A stretch of DNA of 64,000 nt from Cyanobium sp. NS01 (GCF_014280235.1 NZ_CP047940.1:1550001-1614000), one strand, 5' to 3'; positions 1 through 10,904 are shown, counted from the first letter of the stretch. Program-made: numbers and translations. The notes: a model not told the origin generated them from the letters alone.

Positions 1-1
1 C

Positions 2-1399
2 CTCTCCACCTACCTGCTGGTGGGGTTCTGGTATGCCCAGCCGCTGGTGGTCACGGCGGCCCGCGATGCCTTCCTCACCAAGCGGGTGGGTGATGTGCTG
101 CTGCTGATGGGCGTGGTGGCCCTCTCGGCCTGGGCCGGCTCGTTGGAGTTCACCGATCTCTACAGCTGGGCCGCAGCCGCCCACGCCGACGGCAGCCTCA
201 CCCCCCTGGCCGGCACCCTGCTGGGCCTGGGGCTGATCGCCGGACCGATGGGCAAGTGTGCCCAGTTCCCGATGCACCTGTGGCTCGATGAGGCCATGGA
301 GGGCCCCAACCCGGCCTCGATCCTGCGCAACTCAGCCGTGGTCACCGCCGGAGCCCTGGTGCTGCTCAAGCTGATGCCGCTGCTGCTGCTCTCTCCGGTG
401 GCCACGGACGTGCTGCTGGCGGTGGGCACGATCAGCGCCCTGGGCGGAGCGCTCGTGGCCCTGGCCCAGGTGGACCTGAAGCGGGCCTGCTCCTACGGCA
501 CCACCTCCTATGTGGGGCTGGTGTTCATTGCCATCGCCCTGCAGCAACCCGGTATCGCCGTGCTGCTGCTGTTCTCCCACGCCCTGGCCAAGGCGCTGCT
601 GTTCATGGGTGTGGGCAGCGTGATCGCCGCCACCAACTGCCAGGACCTCACCGAGCTGGGCGGCATCGGCAGCCGCATGCCCGCCACCGCCACGGCCTTT
701 GTGGTGGGGAGCGCCGGCCTGGTGGGGCTGCTGCCCCTGGGCTGCTTCTGGTGCTTCGGCCTGGGCGTGGAGGCTCTGCTGGCCGGTGCCCCCGCCTTCG
801 CCGCGGTGCTGCTGATCACCAATGCCCTCACGGCCGTGAACCTCTGCCGGGTGTTCCGCAGTGTGTTTCTGGGTGCCGTGAGGCCCAAGACCCGCCGCAC
901 GCCGGAGGTGATCTGGCTGATGGCCCTGCCGATGGTGAGCCTCAGCGTGCTGGTGCTGCTCACCCCCCTGCTGCTGGCCCGGCTGGATCCGGTGCCTGGC
1001 CTGGCCTCCTTCGCCTGGCCCATCGGCCTGGCGGTGGCAGGCAGCGGGCTGCTGGGGGTGGGGATCGGCGTCTGGCTGCCCCTCGATGCAGTGCGCAGCC
1101 GCTCCAGCCCCCAGGCCCTGCGCGGTCTGCAGGACCTGCTGGCCTTCGACTTCTACAGCGAGGCGGCCTACCGCAGCACGCTGGTGGCCCTGGTGGCGGC
1201 CCTGGCCCGCCTCAGCGACGGGCTGGATCGACGCCTGGTGAACGGCGTGGTGAACGGCTTCGGTCGGCTCTCGCTGCAGAGTGCCGAGGGTCTGAAGCTG
1301 GGGGTGAGCGGGCAGCTGCAGTCGTACCTGCTCACCGCCGTGGTGGCGATCGTGACGCTGACCGCCTGCCTGGCCTGGCTCAGCCGAGGCGGCCCATGA
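2..1399 (+). CDS. ndhF4: NDH-1 subunit F, CO2-uptake type (5' truncated by window edge)
   Basis: Proton-pumping membrane subunit of the NDH-1 variant that drives CO2 hydration in cyanobacteria, located in the thylakoid membrane. The reading frame is already open at base 2, so the N-terminus lies outside the window. About 465 residues are visible, almost entirely hydrophobic helices, with the conserved antiporter-like stretches GPMGKCAQFPMHLW and LDEAMEGPNPASILR near residues 80-105 and a Lys-containing helix (DLKRACSYGTTS). The stop overlaps the start of the next gene (ATGA), indicating one operon with ndhD and chpX. Assignment to the F4/D4/ChpX set rather than F3/D3/ChpY is inferred from linkage to acRAF and cbbX; sequence alone does not settle it. 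Confidence 0.88.
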   Translation, partial: LSTYLLVGFWYAQPLVVTAARDAFLTKRVGDVLLLMGVVALSAWAGSLEFTDLYSWAAAAHADGSLTPLAGTLLGLGLIAGPMGKCAQFPMHLWLDEAMEGPNPASILRNSAVVTAGALVLLKLMPLLLLSPVATDVLLAVGTISALGGALVALAQVDLKRACSYGTTSYVGLVFIAIALQQPGIAVLLLFSHALAKALLFMGVGSVIAATNCQDLTELGGIGSRMPATATAFVVGSAGLVGLLPLGCFWCFGLGVEALLAGAPAFAAVLLITNALTAVNLCRVFRSVFLGAVRPKTRRTPEVIWLMALPMVSLSVLVLLTPLLLARLDPVPGLASFAWPIGLAVAGSGLLGVGIGVWLPLDAVRSRSSPQALRGLQDLLAFDFYSEAAYRSTLVALVAALARLSDGLDRRLVNGVVNGFGRLSLQSAEGLKLGVSGQLQSYLLTAVVAIVTLTACLAWLSRGGP

Positions 1400-2937
1400 G
1401 CGAGCTGCCCCTGCTCTCGTTGCTGTTGCTGCTGCCCCTGGCCGGCGGCCTGGGCCTGCTGGCCTGGCCGAGGCCGGCCCCGGCCGCCCGGCTGCGCCAG
1501 GCCTGCATCGCCCTGCTCAGCCTGCAGCTGGGCCTCAGCCTCGCCGTGCTGCTGGCCTTCGACCCCAGCCAGAGCGGCCTGCAGCTGCAGGAGGTGCACG
1601 CCTGGCTGCCGGGGCTGGGCCTCGACTACCGGCTCGGGGTGGATGGCCTGTCGCTGCCGCTGGTGCTGATGAACGCCGGCCTCAGCCTGGTGGCCGTGGT
1701 CTGCAGCCGCGACCTGAGCCGACGACCGCGCCTCTACTTCGCCCTGCTGCTGTTGATCAGCGGGGCCGTGAACGGGGCCTTCCTGGCCGACAACCTGCTG
1801 CTGTTCCTGCTCTTCTACGAGCTCGAACTGATCCCCCTGTGGCTGTTGATCTCCATCTGGGGGGGCGCCGGGCGGGCCTACGCGGCCACCAAGTTTCTGA
1901 TCTTCACGGCCCTCTCAGGAATGCTGATCCTGGCGGCCTTTCTGGGCCTGGCCCTGCTCAGCGGAACGGTGAACTTCAGCCCCACCGCCGTGACGACCGA
2001 GCAGCTGGGACTGGGTAGCCAGATCGTGCTGTTGCTGGCGCTGCTGGTGGGCTTCGGCATCAAGATGCCGCTGGTGCCCTTCCACACCTGGCTGCCGGAT
2101 GCCCACACCCAGGCCTCCACGCCGGTGTCGGTGCTGCTGGCCGGCGTGCTGCTGAAGCTGGGCACCTACGGCCTGCTGCGCTTCGGCATGGGGCTGTTCC
2201 CTGAGGCCTGGACCGTGCTGGCGCCGGGGTTGGCGGTGTGGGCGGCGATCTCGGTGGTGTTCGGATCACTGGCGGCGATCGCCCAGCAGGACATGAAGCG
2301 GATGGTGGCCTACAGCTCCGTGGGGCACATGGGTTACATCCTGCTGGCGGCGGCGGCGGCGTCGCCGGTGAGCCTGCTGGGCACCGAATTCCAGATGGTG
2401 AGCCATGGCCTGATTTCGGCCCTGCTGTTCCTGCTGGTGGGGATCGTGTACCGCAAGACGGGCAGCCGCGATCTCGCGGTGCTGAAGGGTCTGCTCAACC
2501 CCCAGCGGGGTCTGGCGCTCACCGGCTCACTGATGATCCTGGCCGTGATGGCCAGCGCGGGCATGCCCGGCATGGCGGGCTTCATCGCCGAATTCCTGGT
2601 GTTCCGGGGCAGCCTCGGCCCCTACCCGCTGGCCACCCTCTGCTGCATGGTGGGCTCAGGGCTCACAGCGGTGTACTTCCTGCTGCTGGTGAACCGGGCC
2701 TTCTTCGGCCGCCTGGCCATCACGGCCGCCGAGGATCCGCTGCAGTCGAGCCGGCTCGACATCCAGCTGCCCGCCGTGGCGGCGCGCGAGACGGTGCCGG
2801 CCATCGCCCTTGCCATCGGCGTGGTGCTGCTGGGCCTGGCGCCCGGCGGCCTCGGGCACCTGAGTGAAGCCACCACCACCGCCATGGCGCCGTTGGCGGC
2901 GCTGGCGGGGCAGCTGACCTCCGGGGGCAGCGGCTGA
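1396..2937 (+). CDS. ndhD4: NDH-1 subunit D, CO2-uptake type
   Basis: Antiporter-like proton-translocating subunit (513 aa) paired with the upstream NdhF in the specialised NDH-1 complex for CO2 uptake. It shows the NuoM/NdhD signature: LLLFYELELIPLWLLI with the functional Glu of TM5, KFLIFTALSG, and the discontinuous-helix region MPLVPFHTWLPDAHTQA containing the key Lys/His residues, followed by KRMVAYSSVGHMG. The start at 1396 was chosen because it gives the ATGA overlap with ndhF; the frame stays open further upstream but that part is a shadow of ndhF. The stop overlaps the chpX start by one base (TGATG). Confidence 0.93.
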   Translation: MSELPLLSLLLLLPLAGGLGLLAWPRPAPAARLRQACIALLSLQLGLSLAVLLAFDPSQSGLQLQEVHAWLPGLGLDYRLGVDGLSLPLVLMNAGLSLVAVVCSRDLSRRPRLYFALLLLISGAVNGAFLADNLLLFLLFYELELIPLWLLISIWGGAGRAYAATKFLIFTALSGMLILAAFLGLALLSGTVNFSPTAVTTEQLGLGSQIVLLLALLVGFGIKMPLVPFHTWLPDAHTQASTPVSVLLAGVLLKLGTYGLLRFGMGLFPEAWTVLAPGLAVWAAISVVFGSLAAIAQQDMKRMVAYSSVGHMGYILLAAAAASPVSLLGTEFQMVSHGLISALLFLLVGIVYRKTGSRDLAVLKGLLNPQRGLALTGSLMILAVMASAGMPGMAGFIAEFLVFRGSLGPYPLATLCCMVGSGLTAVYFLLLVNRAFFGRLAITAAEDPLQSSRLDIQLPAVAARETVPAIALAIGVVLLGLAPGGLGHLSEATTTAMAPLAALAGQLTSGGSG

Positions 2938-4112
2938 TGCCTGTGATCCCGGCCGATCTCACCGTGCAGGGTGGCAGGCTCACAACGGCTGAGCTGGGCC
3001 AGCGGCTGCTCAGCGGCCAGACCCTGGTGGCCGACTCGGCGGAGCAGCGGCTGCAGGTGGTGGGGGTGCTGGAGAGCTATGGCGCCGTGCTGGATGCCTA
3101 CAGCACCAACCTGATCTTTCAGGCCGAGCGCCAGTTTCTCAATCCCTTTCCCCTGCTCAAGTATCTGGATGGGGATCCGAGCCCGGCGCGGATCTGGCGC
3201 AACCTCCGGCACGACCGCATCAATTACGAGTATGCCGAGTACTGCATGAAGACCATGCTCTGGCACGGCACGGGCGGGCTGGATGGGTATCTCGACTCAA
3301 CCGACTTCGCCGCCGGCTGCGCCGGCATCATCGCCGCCAAGCTCCGGCGTGATCCCCTGCTGGCCCTGCTCCATCCGCTGTTCCCGGGTTTCCTGCCGGA
3401 GCTGATCCGCGCCGCCGCCACCACCCATGCCCTCGGCCAGTTCTGGCGGGTGATGAGCGATCTGTTCCTGGCCCTGGCGGTGGAGGAACGCGAGGGCCGG
3501 ATCGGCACGATGGCCGCTGTGGTGGAGTACATCCGGCAGGGGCTGGTGCAGGCATCTGCCGCTCCGATCACCTACGCCGTGGAGCTGGGCGGCCAGCGGC
3601 ACTGGGTGTTGCCCCCCGAGGCAGGCCTCAGCTTTCTGATGGATGTGGCGGTGCCCTACGTGGAGGCGGTGTTCCTGCGCGGCACGCCGTTCTTCGGCAC
3701 GGTGAGCTTCAACGCCCAGGCCCAGCAGATCGCTCCCGACCAGGCCCGTTTCGCCTACGGCGCCCTCTACGCCGATCCCCTGCCCACCATGGGGGCCGGC
3801 ATCCCGCCCAGCCTGCTGATGCACGACATGGCGCGCCATCTGCCCGAGACCCTGCACCGCTGGTACGACCAGCACGGCCGCGGCGAGGGTGACATCCACG
3901 TGAACATCTGCCGCAGCTTCCAGAAGGCGATGTTCTGCGTCACCGAGGCCGCCATCCAGGGCACCATGCCCCACGGGCTGGCCTGCAGCGAGGCCAGCCA
4001 GCAGGCCGCCAACCAGGCCTATGCCAGCGCCTGGGCCGAGCGCCTCGCCGTGGCTCGCACAGACTGCCTGACGGAGAGTCACTGGGTGCGCCCCAACCCA
4101 GCGCTGGCCTAG
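2937..4112 (+). CDS. chpX: CO2 hydration protein ChpX/CupB family
   Basis: Soluble subunit (391 aa) of the CO2-uptake NDH-1 complex, thought to act as a vectorial carbonic-anhydrase-like module turning CO2 into bicarbonate at the thylakoid surface. It follows ndhF-ndhD with a one-base overlap, the gene order expected for the family. Features: no signal peptide; N-terminal region with LNPFPLLKYLDGD; conserved His/Cys-rich stretches including YEYAEYCMKTMLWHG (about residues 98-112) and GEGDIHVNICRSFQKAMFCVTEAA (about 316-340, quoted in part: HVNICRSFQKAMFC). ChpY/CupA is the alternative name; the constitutive ChpX/CupB form is preferred because alpha-cyanobacteria keep it next to carboxysome genes. 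Confidence 0.88.
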   Translation: MPVIPADLTVQGGRLTTAELGQRLLSGQTLVADSAEQRLQVVGVLESYGAVLDAYSTNLIFQAERQFLNPFPLLKYLDGDPSPARIWRNLRHDRINYEYAEYCMKTMLWHGTGGLDGYLDSTDFAAGCAGIIAAKLRRDPLLALLHPLFPGFLPELIRAAATTHALGQFWRVMSDLFLALAVEEREGRIGTMAAVVEYIRQGLVQASAAPITYAVELGGQRHWVLPPEAGLSFLMDVAVPYVEAVFLRGTPFFGTVSFNAQAQQIAPDQARFAYGALYADPLPTMGAGIPPSLLMHDMARHLPETLHRWYDQHGRGEGDIHVNICRSFQKAMFCVTEAAIQGTMPHGLACSEASQQAANQAYASAWAERLAVARTDCLTESHWVRPNPALA

Positions 4113-4121
4113 GGTCTGACC

Positions 4122-4406
4122 ATGGAGCAGACCTGGACTCCCCGGCCCAAGCCCGACCGCGCCGAGCGCCTGGAGCGGCGCATCGAGTTCGGCGACTACG
4201 GGGCCACCCGCGCCTTCCTCGAGCAGCTCAACGATCTCTCCGAGCAACTGGGGCGCTATCCGGACATCAGCTTCGGGCGAACCTATGTGAACCTCACCCT
4301 GCGGCCTGAGCCTGAGCAGCAGCTGATCGGGCCTGAAGACGAGGCCTTCGCCGCCGCCATCGATGCCCTCTGCCCCGCCCCGCCCCCAGCTGACGGCGGC
4401 CCGTGA
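4122..4406 (+). CDS. acRAF: acRAF, Rubisco assembly factor of pterin-dehydratase fold
   Basis: A 94-residue protein related to pterin-4a-carbinolamine dehydratase (PCD), matching the alpha-carboxysome Rubisco assembly chaperone acRAF. The family pattern is visible: [34 protein letters not shown] (in part: [18 protein letters not shown]) followed by a beta strand TYVNLTL. True PCD enzymes carry His-His-Pro at the position occupied here by GRYP, so the catalytic histidines are missing and enzyme activity is unlikely. It lies 9 bp after chpX and overlaps cbbX by four bases (GTGA), consistent with a shared Rubisco maintenance role. Confidence 0.85.
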   Translation: MEQTWTPRPKPDRAERLERRIEFGDYGATRAFLEQLNDLSEQLGRYPDISFGRTYVNLTLRPEPEQQLIGPEDEAFAAAIDALCPAPPPADGGP

Positions 4407-5317
4407 CGGATCTGGGCCTGGCGGTGGACCTGAGGGCGGCCTACGAGGGGGCCGGCGTGCAGGAGGTGCTCGATGAACTCGACCGCGAGCTGATCGGCCT
4501 GCGGCCGGTGAAGGCGCGCATCCGCGAAATCGCCGCCCTGCTGGTGGTGAACCGGGCTCGCCAGCAGGTGGGCCTGGAAACGGCGCCGCCCTCGCTGCAC
4601 ATGTCCTTCACCGGTCGGCCGGGCACCGGCAAGACCACCGTGGCCGAGCGGATGAGCAAGATCCTGCACGGGCTGGGCTATGTGCGCAAGGGCCATGTGA
4701 TCACCGCCACCCGCGATGATCTGGTGGGGCAGTACATCGGCCACACCGCTCCCAAGACCAGGGAGATGCTCAAGAAAGCCATGGGGGGCGTGCTGTTCAT
4801 CGATGAGGCGTACTACCTCTACCGCCCCGAAAACGAACGCGATTACGGCGCTGAGGCGATCGAGATCCTGCTGCAGGTGATGGAGAACCAGCGCGATGAT
4901 CTGGTGGTGATCTTTGCGGGTTACAAGGATCGGATGGACATCTTCTACCAATCCAACCCCGGCCTTTCATCGCGGGTGGCCAATCACATCGACTTCCCCG
5001 ACTACAGCGCCGAGGAGCTGCTGGCGATCGCCCAGCTGATTCTCGCGGCCGAGAACTACCGCTTCAGCGATGAGGCCCGTGCCGCCTTCGCCGACTACAT
5101 CCAGCGGCGCATGAAGTTGCCCTTCTTCGCCAATGCCCGCTCGATCCGCAACGCCATCGATCGCGCCCGCATGCGCCAGGCCAACCGGCTGTTCAGCCGC
5201 ATGGGCAGCGCCCTCACCAAGCTGGATCTGATGACCCTGGAGGCCGAGGACATCACCGCCTCCAGGGTGTTCCAGGGGGAAGTGGAAGGTCTGGATCCCG
5301 CCCGTCCCCTCACCTGA
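4403..5317 (+). CDS. cbbX: CbbX, AAA+ red-type Rubisco activase
   Basis: AAA+ ATPase (304 aa) that remodels inhibited Form I Rubisco. Walker A is [16 protein letters not shown] (about residues 68-83), Walker B is [12 protein letters not shown] (about 129-140), and the pore loop region lies around GQYIGHT. Arginine-finger/sensor regions follow ([29 protein letters not shown]). A GTG start overlaps the acRAF stop. Length and motifs match CbbX. Position at the end of the CO2-uptake/acRAF series supports a role beside alpha-carboxysomal Rubisco; the carboxysome shell genes themselves are not in the window. Confidence 0.93.
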   Translation: MTDLGLAVDLRAAYEGAGVQEVLDELDRELIGLRPVKARIREIAALLVVNRARQQVGLETAPPSLHMSFTGRPGTGKTTVAERMSKILHGLGYVRKGHVITATRDDLVGQYIGHTAPKTREMLKKAMGGVLFIDEAYYLYRPENERDYGAEAIEILLQVMENQRDDLVVIFAGYKDRMDIFYQSNPGLSSRVANHIDFPDYSAEELLAIAQLILAAENYRFSDEARAAFADYIQRRMKLPFFANARSIRNAIDRARMRQANRLFSRMGSALTKLDLMTLEAEDITASRVFQGEVEGLDPARPLT

Positions 5318-5343
5318 GGGAGAAGACGGAGTGGGGGGCAGGC

Positions 5344-5643
5344 TCAGTTCGGGAAGAGTTCGATACGCGGAGCTGCCGGCCGGCGCCCTTCATCCCCCTC
5401 CAGACGGGTGCCGCAGGTGATCTCCCCATCACTGCCGGTGGTGCAGTTTTCCGGCACCACCTTTGACCCCGCCGCTGGCGGAGCGCCCTGCCGCTGCCAG
5501 ATCTGGGTCTGGGCCAGGGCGGGGCCGGCGACCAGGCTGCCACCGAGAGCAGCGGCCAGGGCGGCCGCCAGGCTGGCGGCTGCTGGGAGGCGGAGCTGGG
5601 GAGTGGTGCGGGTGGACGAGCGACGTTGCTTCATGCCGGACAT
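5344..5643 (-). CDS. small secreted hypothetical protein
   Basis: A 99-residue protein of unknown function. The N-terminus has basic residues (KQRRSSTRTTP), a hydrophobic Ala/Leu-rich core and a likely signal-peptidase site AGPALAQ, so it is probably exported. The mature part contains one pair of cysteines (ENCTTGSDGEITCG) that could form a disulfide. ATG at 5643 or 5634 (MKQRR) are both possible. It is convergent with cbbX (27 bp apart) and divergent from the next secreted protein gene. Confidence 0.6.
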   Translation of the reverse strand: MSGMKQRRSSTRTTPQLRLPAAASLAAALAAALGGSLVAGPALAQTQIWQRQGAPPAAGSKVVPENCTTGSDGEITCGTRLEGDEGRRPAAPRIELFPN

Positions 5644-5772
5644 GGGGCAACAGCAAGGAATCTCTCGACCTTACCCGGCCCCATGAGGATCTCCGGGCGG
5701 AAGGCACAGAGAGCGGCCAGCCTCGCGGTGTCCGCAGACAACAGCCCACCTCCAGATCGCGATCTACGCTCG

Positions 5773-6309
5773 ATGGCGAACCCCTTCAGCCCTGCAGTGC
5801 AGGATTCCTTCGCAGTGATCCAGTCGTCCAGCAAGCAGCGTCTGCAGTCTCTGGTCGGCAGCTCAGCCGCCGCCCTCACCCTCGCGCTGGCCTCCGCCAC
5901 CACGGTGCAGGCCGAAACCTGCAGCTTCCTGCAACCCATCGGTGGCGACGGCCAGACCCCCGTGGTGTCCAAGACCGTGAGCCGCGCCAAGCTGCTGGGC
6001 CGCACAAACTGGAACACTGATTTCATCGTGGATCGTCCCTACCAGAAGTACAAGTTCTTCTTCACGGCCAACTCCTCGGATGCCAACGCCGAATATCCGG
6101 TGGAGGGCTACATGAAGTTCACGGACGGCACCAGCCTGCAGGTGATCAACGCCAGCATGACTCCCCCTGTCGGCACCGGTAAGGAGTTCGGACCGTTTGA
6201 CGCGGTGCCCGGCAAGCAGGCCAGCCAGATGAATTTCAAGGTGGGTGCCAGCAACGACCCCGGGGCCCTCGGCTTCAGCTACCGCATCTCGGTGCAGGGC
6301 TGCAACTGA
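5773..6309 (+). CDS. secreted hypothetical protein
   Basis: A 178-residue protein without a recognised family. The start at 5773 gives an N-terminus with a hydrophobic segment (AAALTLALASATTVQAE) ending in a plausible signal-peptidase I site, so export to periplasm or outside is likely. The mature domain is rich in beta-prone residues and Lys/Phe (RPYQKYKFFFTANSS), starts with CSFLQP and ends with VQGCN, so a single Cys pair bracketing the domain is possible. The frame is open back to 5626, but the upstream part lacks signal features. Confidence 0.65.
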   Translation: MANPFSPAVQDSFAVIQSSSKQRLQSLVGSSAAALTLALASATTVQAETCSFLQPIGGDGQTPVVSKTVSRAKLLGRTNWNTDFIVDRPYQKYKFFFTANSSDANAEYPVEGYMKFTDGTSLQVINASMTPPVGTGKEFGPFDAVPGKQASQMNFKVGASNDPGALGFSYRISVQGCN

Positions 6310-6322
6310 GGCCCCGGGGTCC

Positions 6323-7747
<1,425 letters not shown>

Positions 7748-7852
7748 GGGTGCTGAATATAGGCAGATCACCCGCCCCCGCTCCGTCTTAAATGTGCCCC
7801 AGGCCCACCGGGGCACAACCCCCGTCCCTTCTGCCGTCCCCCTGAGTCGACC

Positions 7853-9001
7853 ATGCCCTGCTTCCGCCCCTGGCCCAGTGCCGGACTGATCGGCACGTTG
7901 CTGCTCACCGGCTGCACCAGTGGCCTGCCACGACTGCCGAACCTGCCCCAGCTGCCGCAGCTGCCCGGCCAGCCGGACGAGGGCAATGTGCGCATCAGCG
8001 ACGCCGCCCCCGTGCCGCCGCTGCAGCCCGGCAACAACGTGATCGTGGACGCCGTAGCGAAGGTGGGACCTTCGGTGGTGCGGATCGACACCACCAAACG
8101 GGTGATCAACCCACTTGGCGGTCTGTTCGGCCGCGGACCCACCATCCAGGAGCAGCAGGGCCAGGGCTCCGGCTTCATCACCCGCTCCGACGGCGTGCTG
8201 CTCACCAATGCCCACGTGGTGGATGGGGCCAGCGAGGTGACCGTGACCCTGCCCGATGGCCGCAGCCTCACCGGCAAGGTGCTCGGCAGCGATCCACTCA
8301 CCGATGTGGCGGTGGTGAAGGTGGTGGCCACAGACCTGCCCGTGGCTCCCCTGGGCGACTCCGCCAAGCTGCGGCCGGGCGAATGGGCGATCGCCATCGG
8401 CAACCCTCTGGGGCTCGACAACACCGTGACGGCCGGCATCATCAGTGCCATTCAGCGCACCAACGCCGTCGGCGAAGGCCAGCGGGTGCCCTACATCCAG
8501 ACCGACGCCGCCGTGAACCCCGGCAACAGCGGCGGGCCGCTGATCAACGACCGGGGCCAGGTGATCGGCATCAACACCGCCATCCGCCAGGCCCCGGGCG
8601 CGGGCCTCAGCTTCGCGGTGCCGATCAATGTGGCCCGCCAGATCGCCGCCCAGATCCTTGAGCGCGGCTTCGCCAGCCACCCCTACATCGGCGTGCGGCT
8701 GCAGGCCCTCACCCCCCAGCTGGCCCGCGAAATCAATGCCACCACCGACCAGTGCCGGCTGCCGGAGGCCAATGGCGTGGTGGTGGTGGATGTGATGCAG
8801 AACAGCCCGGCCGCCAAGGGGGGCCTCAAGCCCTGCGACCTGATCGAGTCGGTGGGCGGGCGCCGGGTGCGCAACCCCTCGGAGGTGCAGCTGGCCGTGG
8901 ATCAGGGCAAGGTGGGCGATGACCTGGCGGTGGTGGTGCGCCGCGGCAGCGCCACCACCAACCTCACCCTGCGACCCGCCGAACTGCCCCGGCAGAACTG
9001 A
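7853..9001 (+). CDS. htrA: HtrA/DegQ-family serine protease, lipoprotein
   Basis: Trypsin-like serine protease with one C-terminal PDZ domain (382 aa), for quality control of envelope proteins. A lipoprotein signal with lipobox LLTGC places the lipidated Cys at residue 21. Catalytic triad: His121 in TNAHVVDG, Asp151 in [10 protein letters not shown], Ser226 in NPGNSGGP. The PDZ domain spans about residues 275-375 ([20 protein letters not shown] in part: [11 protein letters not shown]). Divergently arranged with dnaA. Which of the cyanobacterial HhoA/HhoB/HtrA paralogues it is cannot be decided here. Confidence 0.92.
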   Translation: MPCFRPWPSAGLIGTLLLTGCTSGLPRLPNLPQLPQLPGQPDEGNVRISDAAPVPPLQPGNNVIVDAVAKVGPSVVRIDTTKRVINPLGGLFGRGPTIQEQQGQGSGFITRSDGVLLTNAHVVDGASEVTVTLPDGRSLTGKVLGSDPLTDVAVVKVVATDLPVAPLGDSAKLRPGEWAIAIGNPLGLDNTVTAGIISAIQRTNAVGEGQRVPYIQTDAAVNPGNSGGPLINDRGQVIGINTAIRQAPGAGLSFAVPINVARQIAAQILERGFASHPYIGVRLQALTPQLAREINATTDQCRLPEANGVVVVDVMQNSPAAKGGLKPCDLIESVGGRRVRNPSEVQLAVDQGKVGDDLAVVVRRGSATTNLTLRPAELPRQN

Positions 9002-9010
9002 GCCACAGGC

Positions 9011-9661
9011 GTGAAACAGGCCAGCCAGGGGAGCGCGTCAGGGGCACTGCAGCTGGTGGTGATGGCCCGCTGGCCGGCGCCGGGGCGCTGCAAGAGCAGG
9101 CTGGCCAGGGGGCTGGGGATCGGGCGCGCGGCCGCCATCCAGGGCCGCCTCACCGCCCACACCTTCGCGGTGGCCCGCCGCACCCGCAGCCGGGTGGGCT
9201 GCCGACTGGTGCTGGCGGCCCAGGGCCTGGGGCCGCGCCAGCGGCAGCGCTGGGCCGGCTGCCTGGGCTGTGATGGCTCAACCGACCAGGGGGCGGGCAG
9301 CCTCGGGGTGCGCCTGCAGCGCCAGGTGTTGCGGGCCGTGGCGGAGGGGGCCGAGCGGGTGGTGTTGATCGGCAGTGACCTGCCCAGCCTGGAGGCGGCC
9401 GATCTGGAGGCGGCCTTCGAGCTCCTGGGCCAGGCGAAACCTGAAGCCCCCTCCCTGGTGCTGGGGCCAGCCGCTGATGGCGGCTATTGGCTGATCGGCC
9501 TGACCCACGCCAGGGCCGAGCTGCTGAGCGGCATCCCCTGGGGCAGTGGCGAGGTGCTGGGGCACACCCTGGCGGCGGCGGCGGCCCTGGGCATCGAGCC
9601 GCGCCTGCTGCCCCTGCGCCACGACCTCGACCGCGCCATCGATCTGCGGCCCTGGCGCTGA
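9011..9661 (+). CDS. DUF2064 (TIGR04282) glycosyltransferase-like protein
   Basis: A 216-residue protein with the nucleotide-transferase-like fold of DUF2064. Visible motifs: [19 protein letters not shown] near the N-terminus (nucleotide-sugar-binding-like loop), [19 protein letters not shown] in the middle, and [14 protein letters not shown] with the metal-binding region. It uses a GTG start 9 bp after htrA and is followed 3 bp later by a family-2 glycosyltransferase; the two families (TIGR04282/TIGR04283) are usually adjacent. The substrate is unknown. Confidence 0.8.
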   Translation: MKQASQGSASGALQLVVMARWPAPGRCKSRLARGLGIGRAAAIQGRLTAHTFAVARRTRSRVGCRLVLAAQGLGPRQRQRWAGCLGCDGSTDQGAGSLGVRLQRQVLRAVAEGAERVVLIGSDLPSLEAADLEAAFELLGQAKPEAPSLVLGPAADGGYWLIGLTHARAELLSGIPWGSGEVLGHTLAAAAALGIEPRLLPLRHDLDRAIDLRPWR

Positions 9662-9664
9662 GCC

Positions 9665-10468
9665 GTGGCAGCCTCCTCACCCTGGCTGAGCGTGGTGCTG
9701 GCCACCCGCAACGAAGGCCATGCCCTGGCGGGCCTGCTGGCCCAGCTGGGCAGCGCCCCCGGCCTGGTGCGCGAGGTGCTGGTGGTGGATGGCGGCAGCC
9801 AGGACGGCACCCCGGAGCTGGCGCGGCTGGCGGGAGCGCGGCTGCTGCGCAGTGCGCCCGGGCGCGGCCGCCAGCTGGCCCTCGGGGCCCAGGAGGCCCA
9901 TGGGCCATGGCTGCTGCTGCTCCATGCCGACGTGCGCCTGCCGCCGGACTGGGCCACTCGCCTCACCCAGGCCCGGCGGAGGCCGGCGGAGGCCTGGTAT
10001 TTCGATCTGGGGATCGACGGCCGCGGCCTGGCCCTGCGGCTGGTGGAGCTGGGGGTGAGGCTGCGCAGCCGCTGGCGGCAGCTGCCCTACGGCGACCAGG
10101 GGCTGCTGCTTCCCCTGCAGCACTACTGGGCCAGCGGTGGCCTCAGGCCCCTGCCCCTGATGGAGGACCTCGACCTGGTGCAGCGCCTGCGGCGTCGCGG
10201 GCGCCTGCGCAGCCTCGGTGGCGCCGTGCGGGTGGACGGCCGCCGCTGGCGGGCCCGGGGCGTCTGGCGCACCACGATCGACAACGCCCGGCTGCGGTGG
10301 GCCTGGCGTCGGGGCGCCAATGCCGAGGCCCTCGCCCGCTGCTACTACGGCCCTGGGGCGGGTCGCCCTAAGGCGCGTACCAGAAGGCGCAGCGACGCTC
10401 CAGGGGCTCCAGATCCCAGCCCTGGGCCCGGTAGAAGGCCACCACCTGGGGATCGGCAAACAGGGTGA
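9665..10468 (+). CDS. TIGR04283 family-2 glycosyltransferase
   Basis: GT-A fold glycosyltransferase. N-terminal motifs LSVVLATRNEG and LVVDGGSQDGT (residues about 6-45) and a DxD-like HADVRLP near residue 83 support family GT2. GTG start. The family usually has about 220-230 residues; here the frame runs on to 267 and its last about 33 codons lie antisense to the GNAT gene. That tail (Pro/Arg-rich, no family similarity) is probably read-through after a lost or shifted stop, or simply a long convergent overlap. Partner of the preceding DUF2064 protein; the acceptor is unknown. Confidence 0.78.
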   Translation: MAASSPWLSVVLATRNEGHALAGLLAQLGSAPGLVREVLVVDGGSQDGTPELARLAGARLLRSAPGRGRQLALGAQEAHGPWLLLLHADVRLPPDWATRLTQARRRPAEAWYFDLGIDGRGLALRLVELGVRLRSRWRQLPYGDQGLLLPLQHYWASGGLRPLPLMEDLDLVQRLRRRGRLRSLGGAVRVDGRRWRARGVWRTTIDNARLRWAWRRGANAEALARCYYGPGAGRPKARTRRRSDAPGAPDPSPGPGRRPPPGDRQTG

Positions 10469-10904
10469 CGCGATCCACCTGCATGCTGCGCAGCTGATCG
10501 AGCACGTAGACCATCAAGGCCTTGCCCAGCCCCAGGCCCTGGTAGTGGGGATGCACGGCCACGTCCCAGACGGTGGCTTCCACCACGCCATCGCCGGTGC
10601 AGCGGGCAAAGCCCACCAGCTTGGGCAGGCGGGAATCGTGCCGCCAGAGCCCCACCCGCAGCAGGCTGTGCTGGAGCGCCTTGCGCACCCGGCGCAGCGG
10701 CCGTCGGCTCCAGCCCACGGCATCACACAGCTGCTCCAGCTCGATCAGGTCGATCTCCCGTTCGGCGCTCAGCACCAGCGACACCTGGCTCTTGGGCGTG
10801 GGGCAGAGCCGGTGCTGCTCCCCGTAGAGCGTGGTGAGCTGGAGGGCCGGATCCACGGAACAGCGCTGGCGGGATGCCACGATCCTGACTGATGGCAGCC
10901 GCAT
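10368..10904 (-). CDS. GNAT-family N-acetyltransferase
   Basis: A 178-residue acetyltransferase. The acetyl-CoA-binding motif A is clear: VWDVAVHPHYQGLGLGKALM (about residues 112-131), preceded by GFARCTGDGVVEA and followed by TLFADPQVVAFYRAQGW, the classic motif B. It resembles the cyanobacterial/plastid Ycf52-like GNAT group, though I would not assign the substrate. ATG at 10904 gives the compact protein; the longer upstream frame is antisense to the hydrolase gene. Its first 13 bases overlap the divergent hydrolase start. Confidence 0.85.
   Translation of the reverse strand: MRLPSVRIVASRQRCSVDPALQLTTLYGEQHRLCPTPKSQVSLVLSAEREIDLIELEQLCDAVGWSRRPLRRVRKALQHSLLRVGLWRHDSRLPKLVGFARCTGDGVVEATVWDVAVHPHYQGLGLGKALMVYVLDQLRSMQVDRVTLFADPQVVAFYRAQGWDLEPLERRCAFWYAP

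Noticed and set aside
7748-7852. Chromosome origin between dnaA and htrA
   Set aside because: No cluster of DnaA boxes or AT-rich unwinding region is visible in this 105-bp gap.
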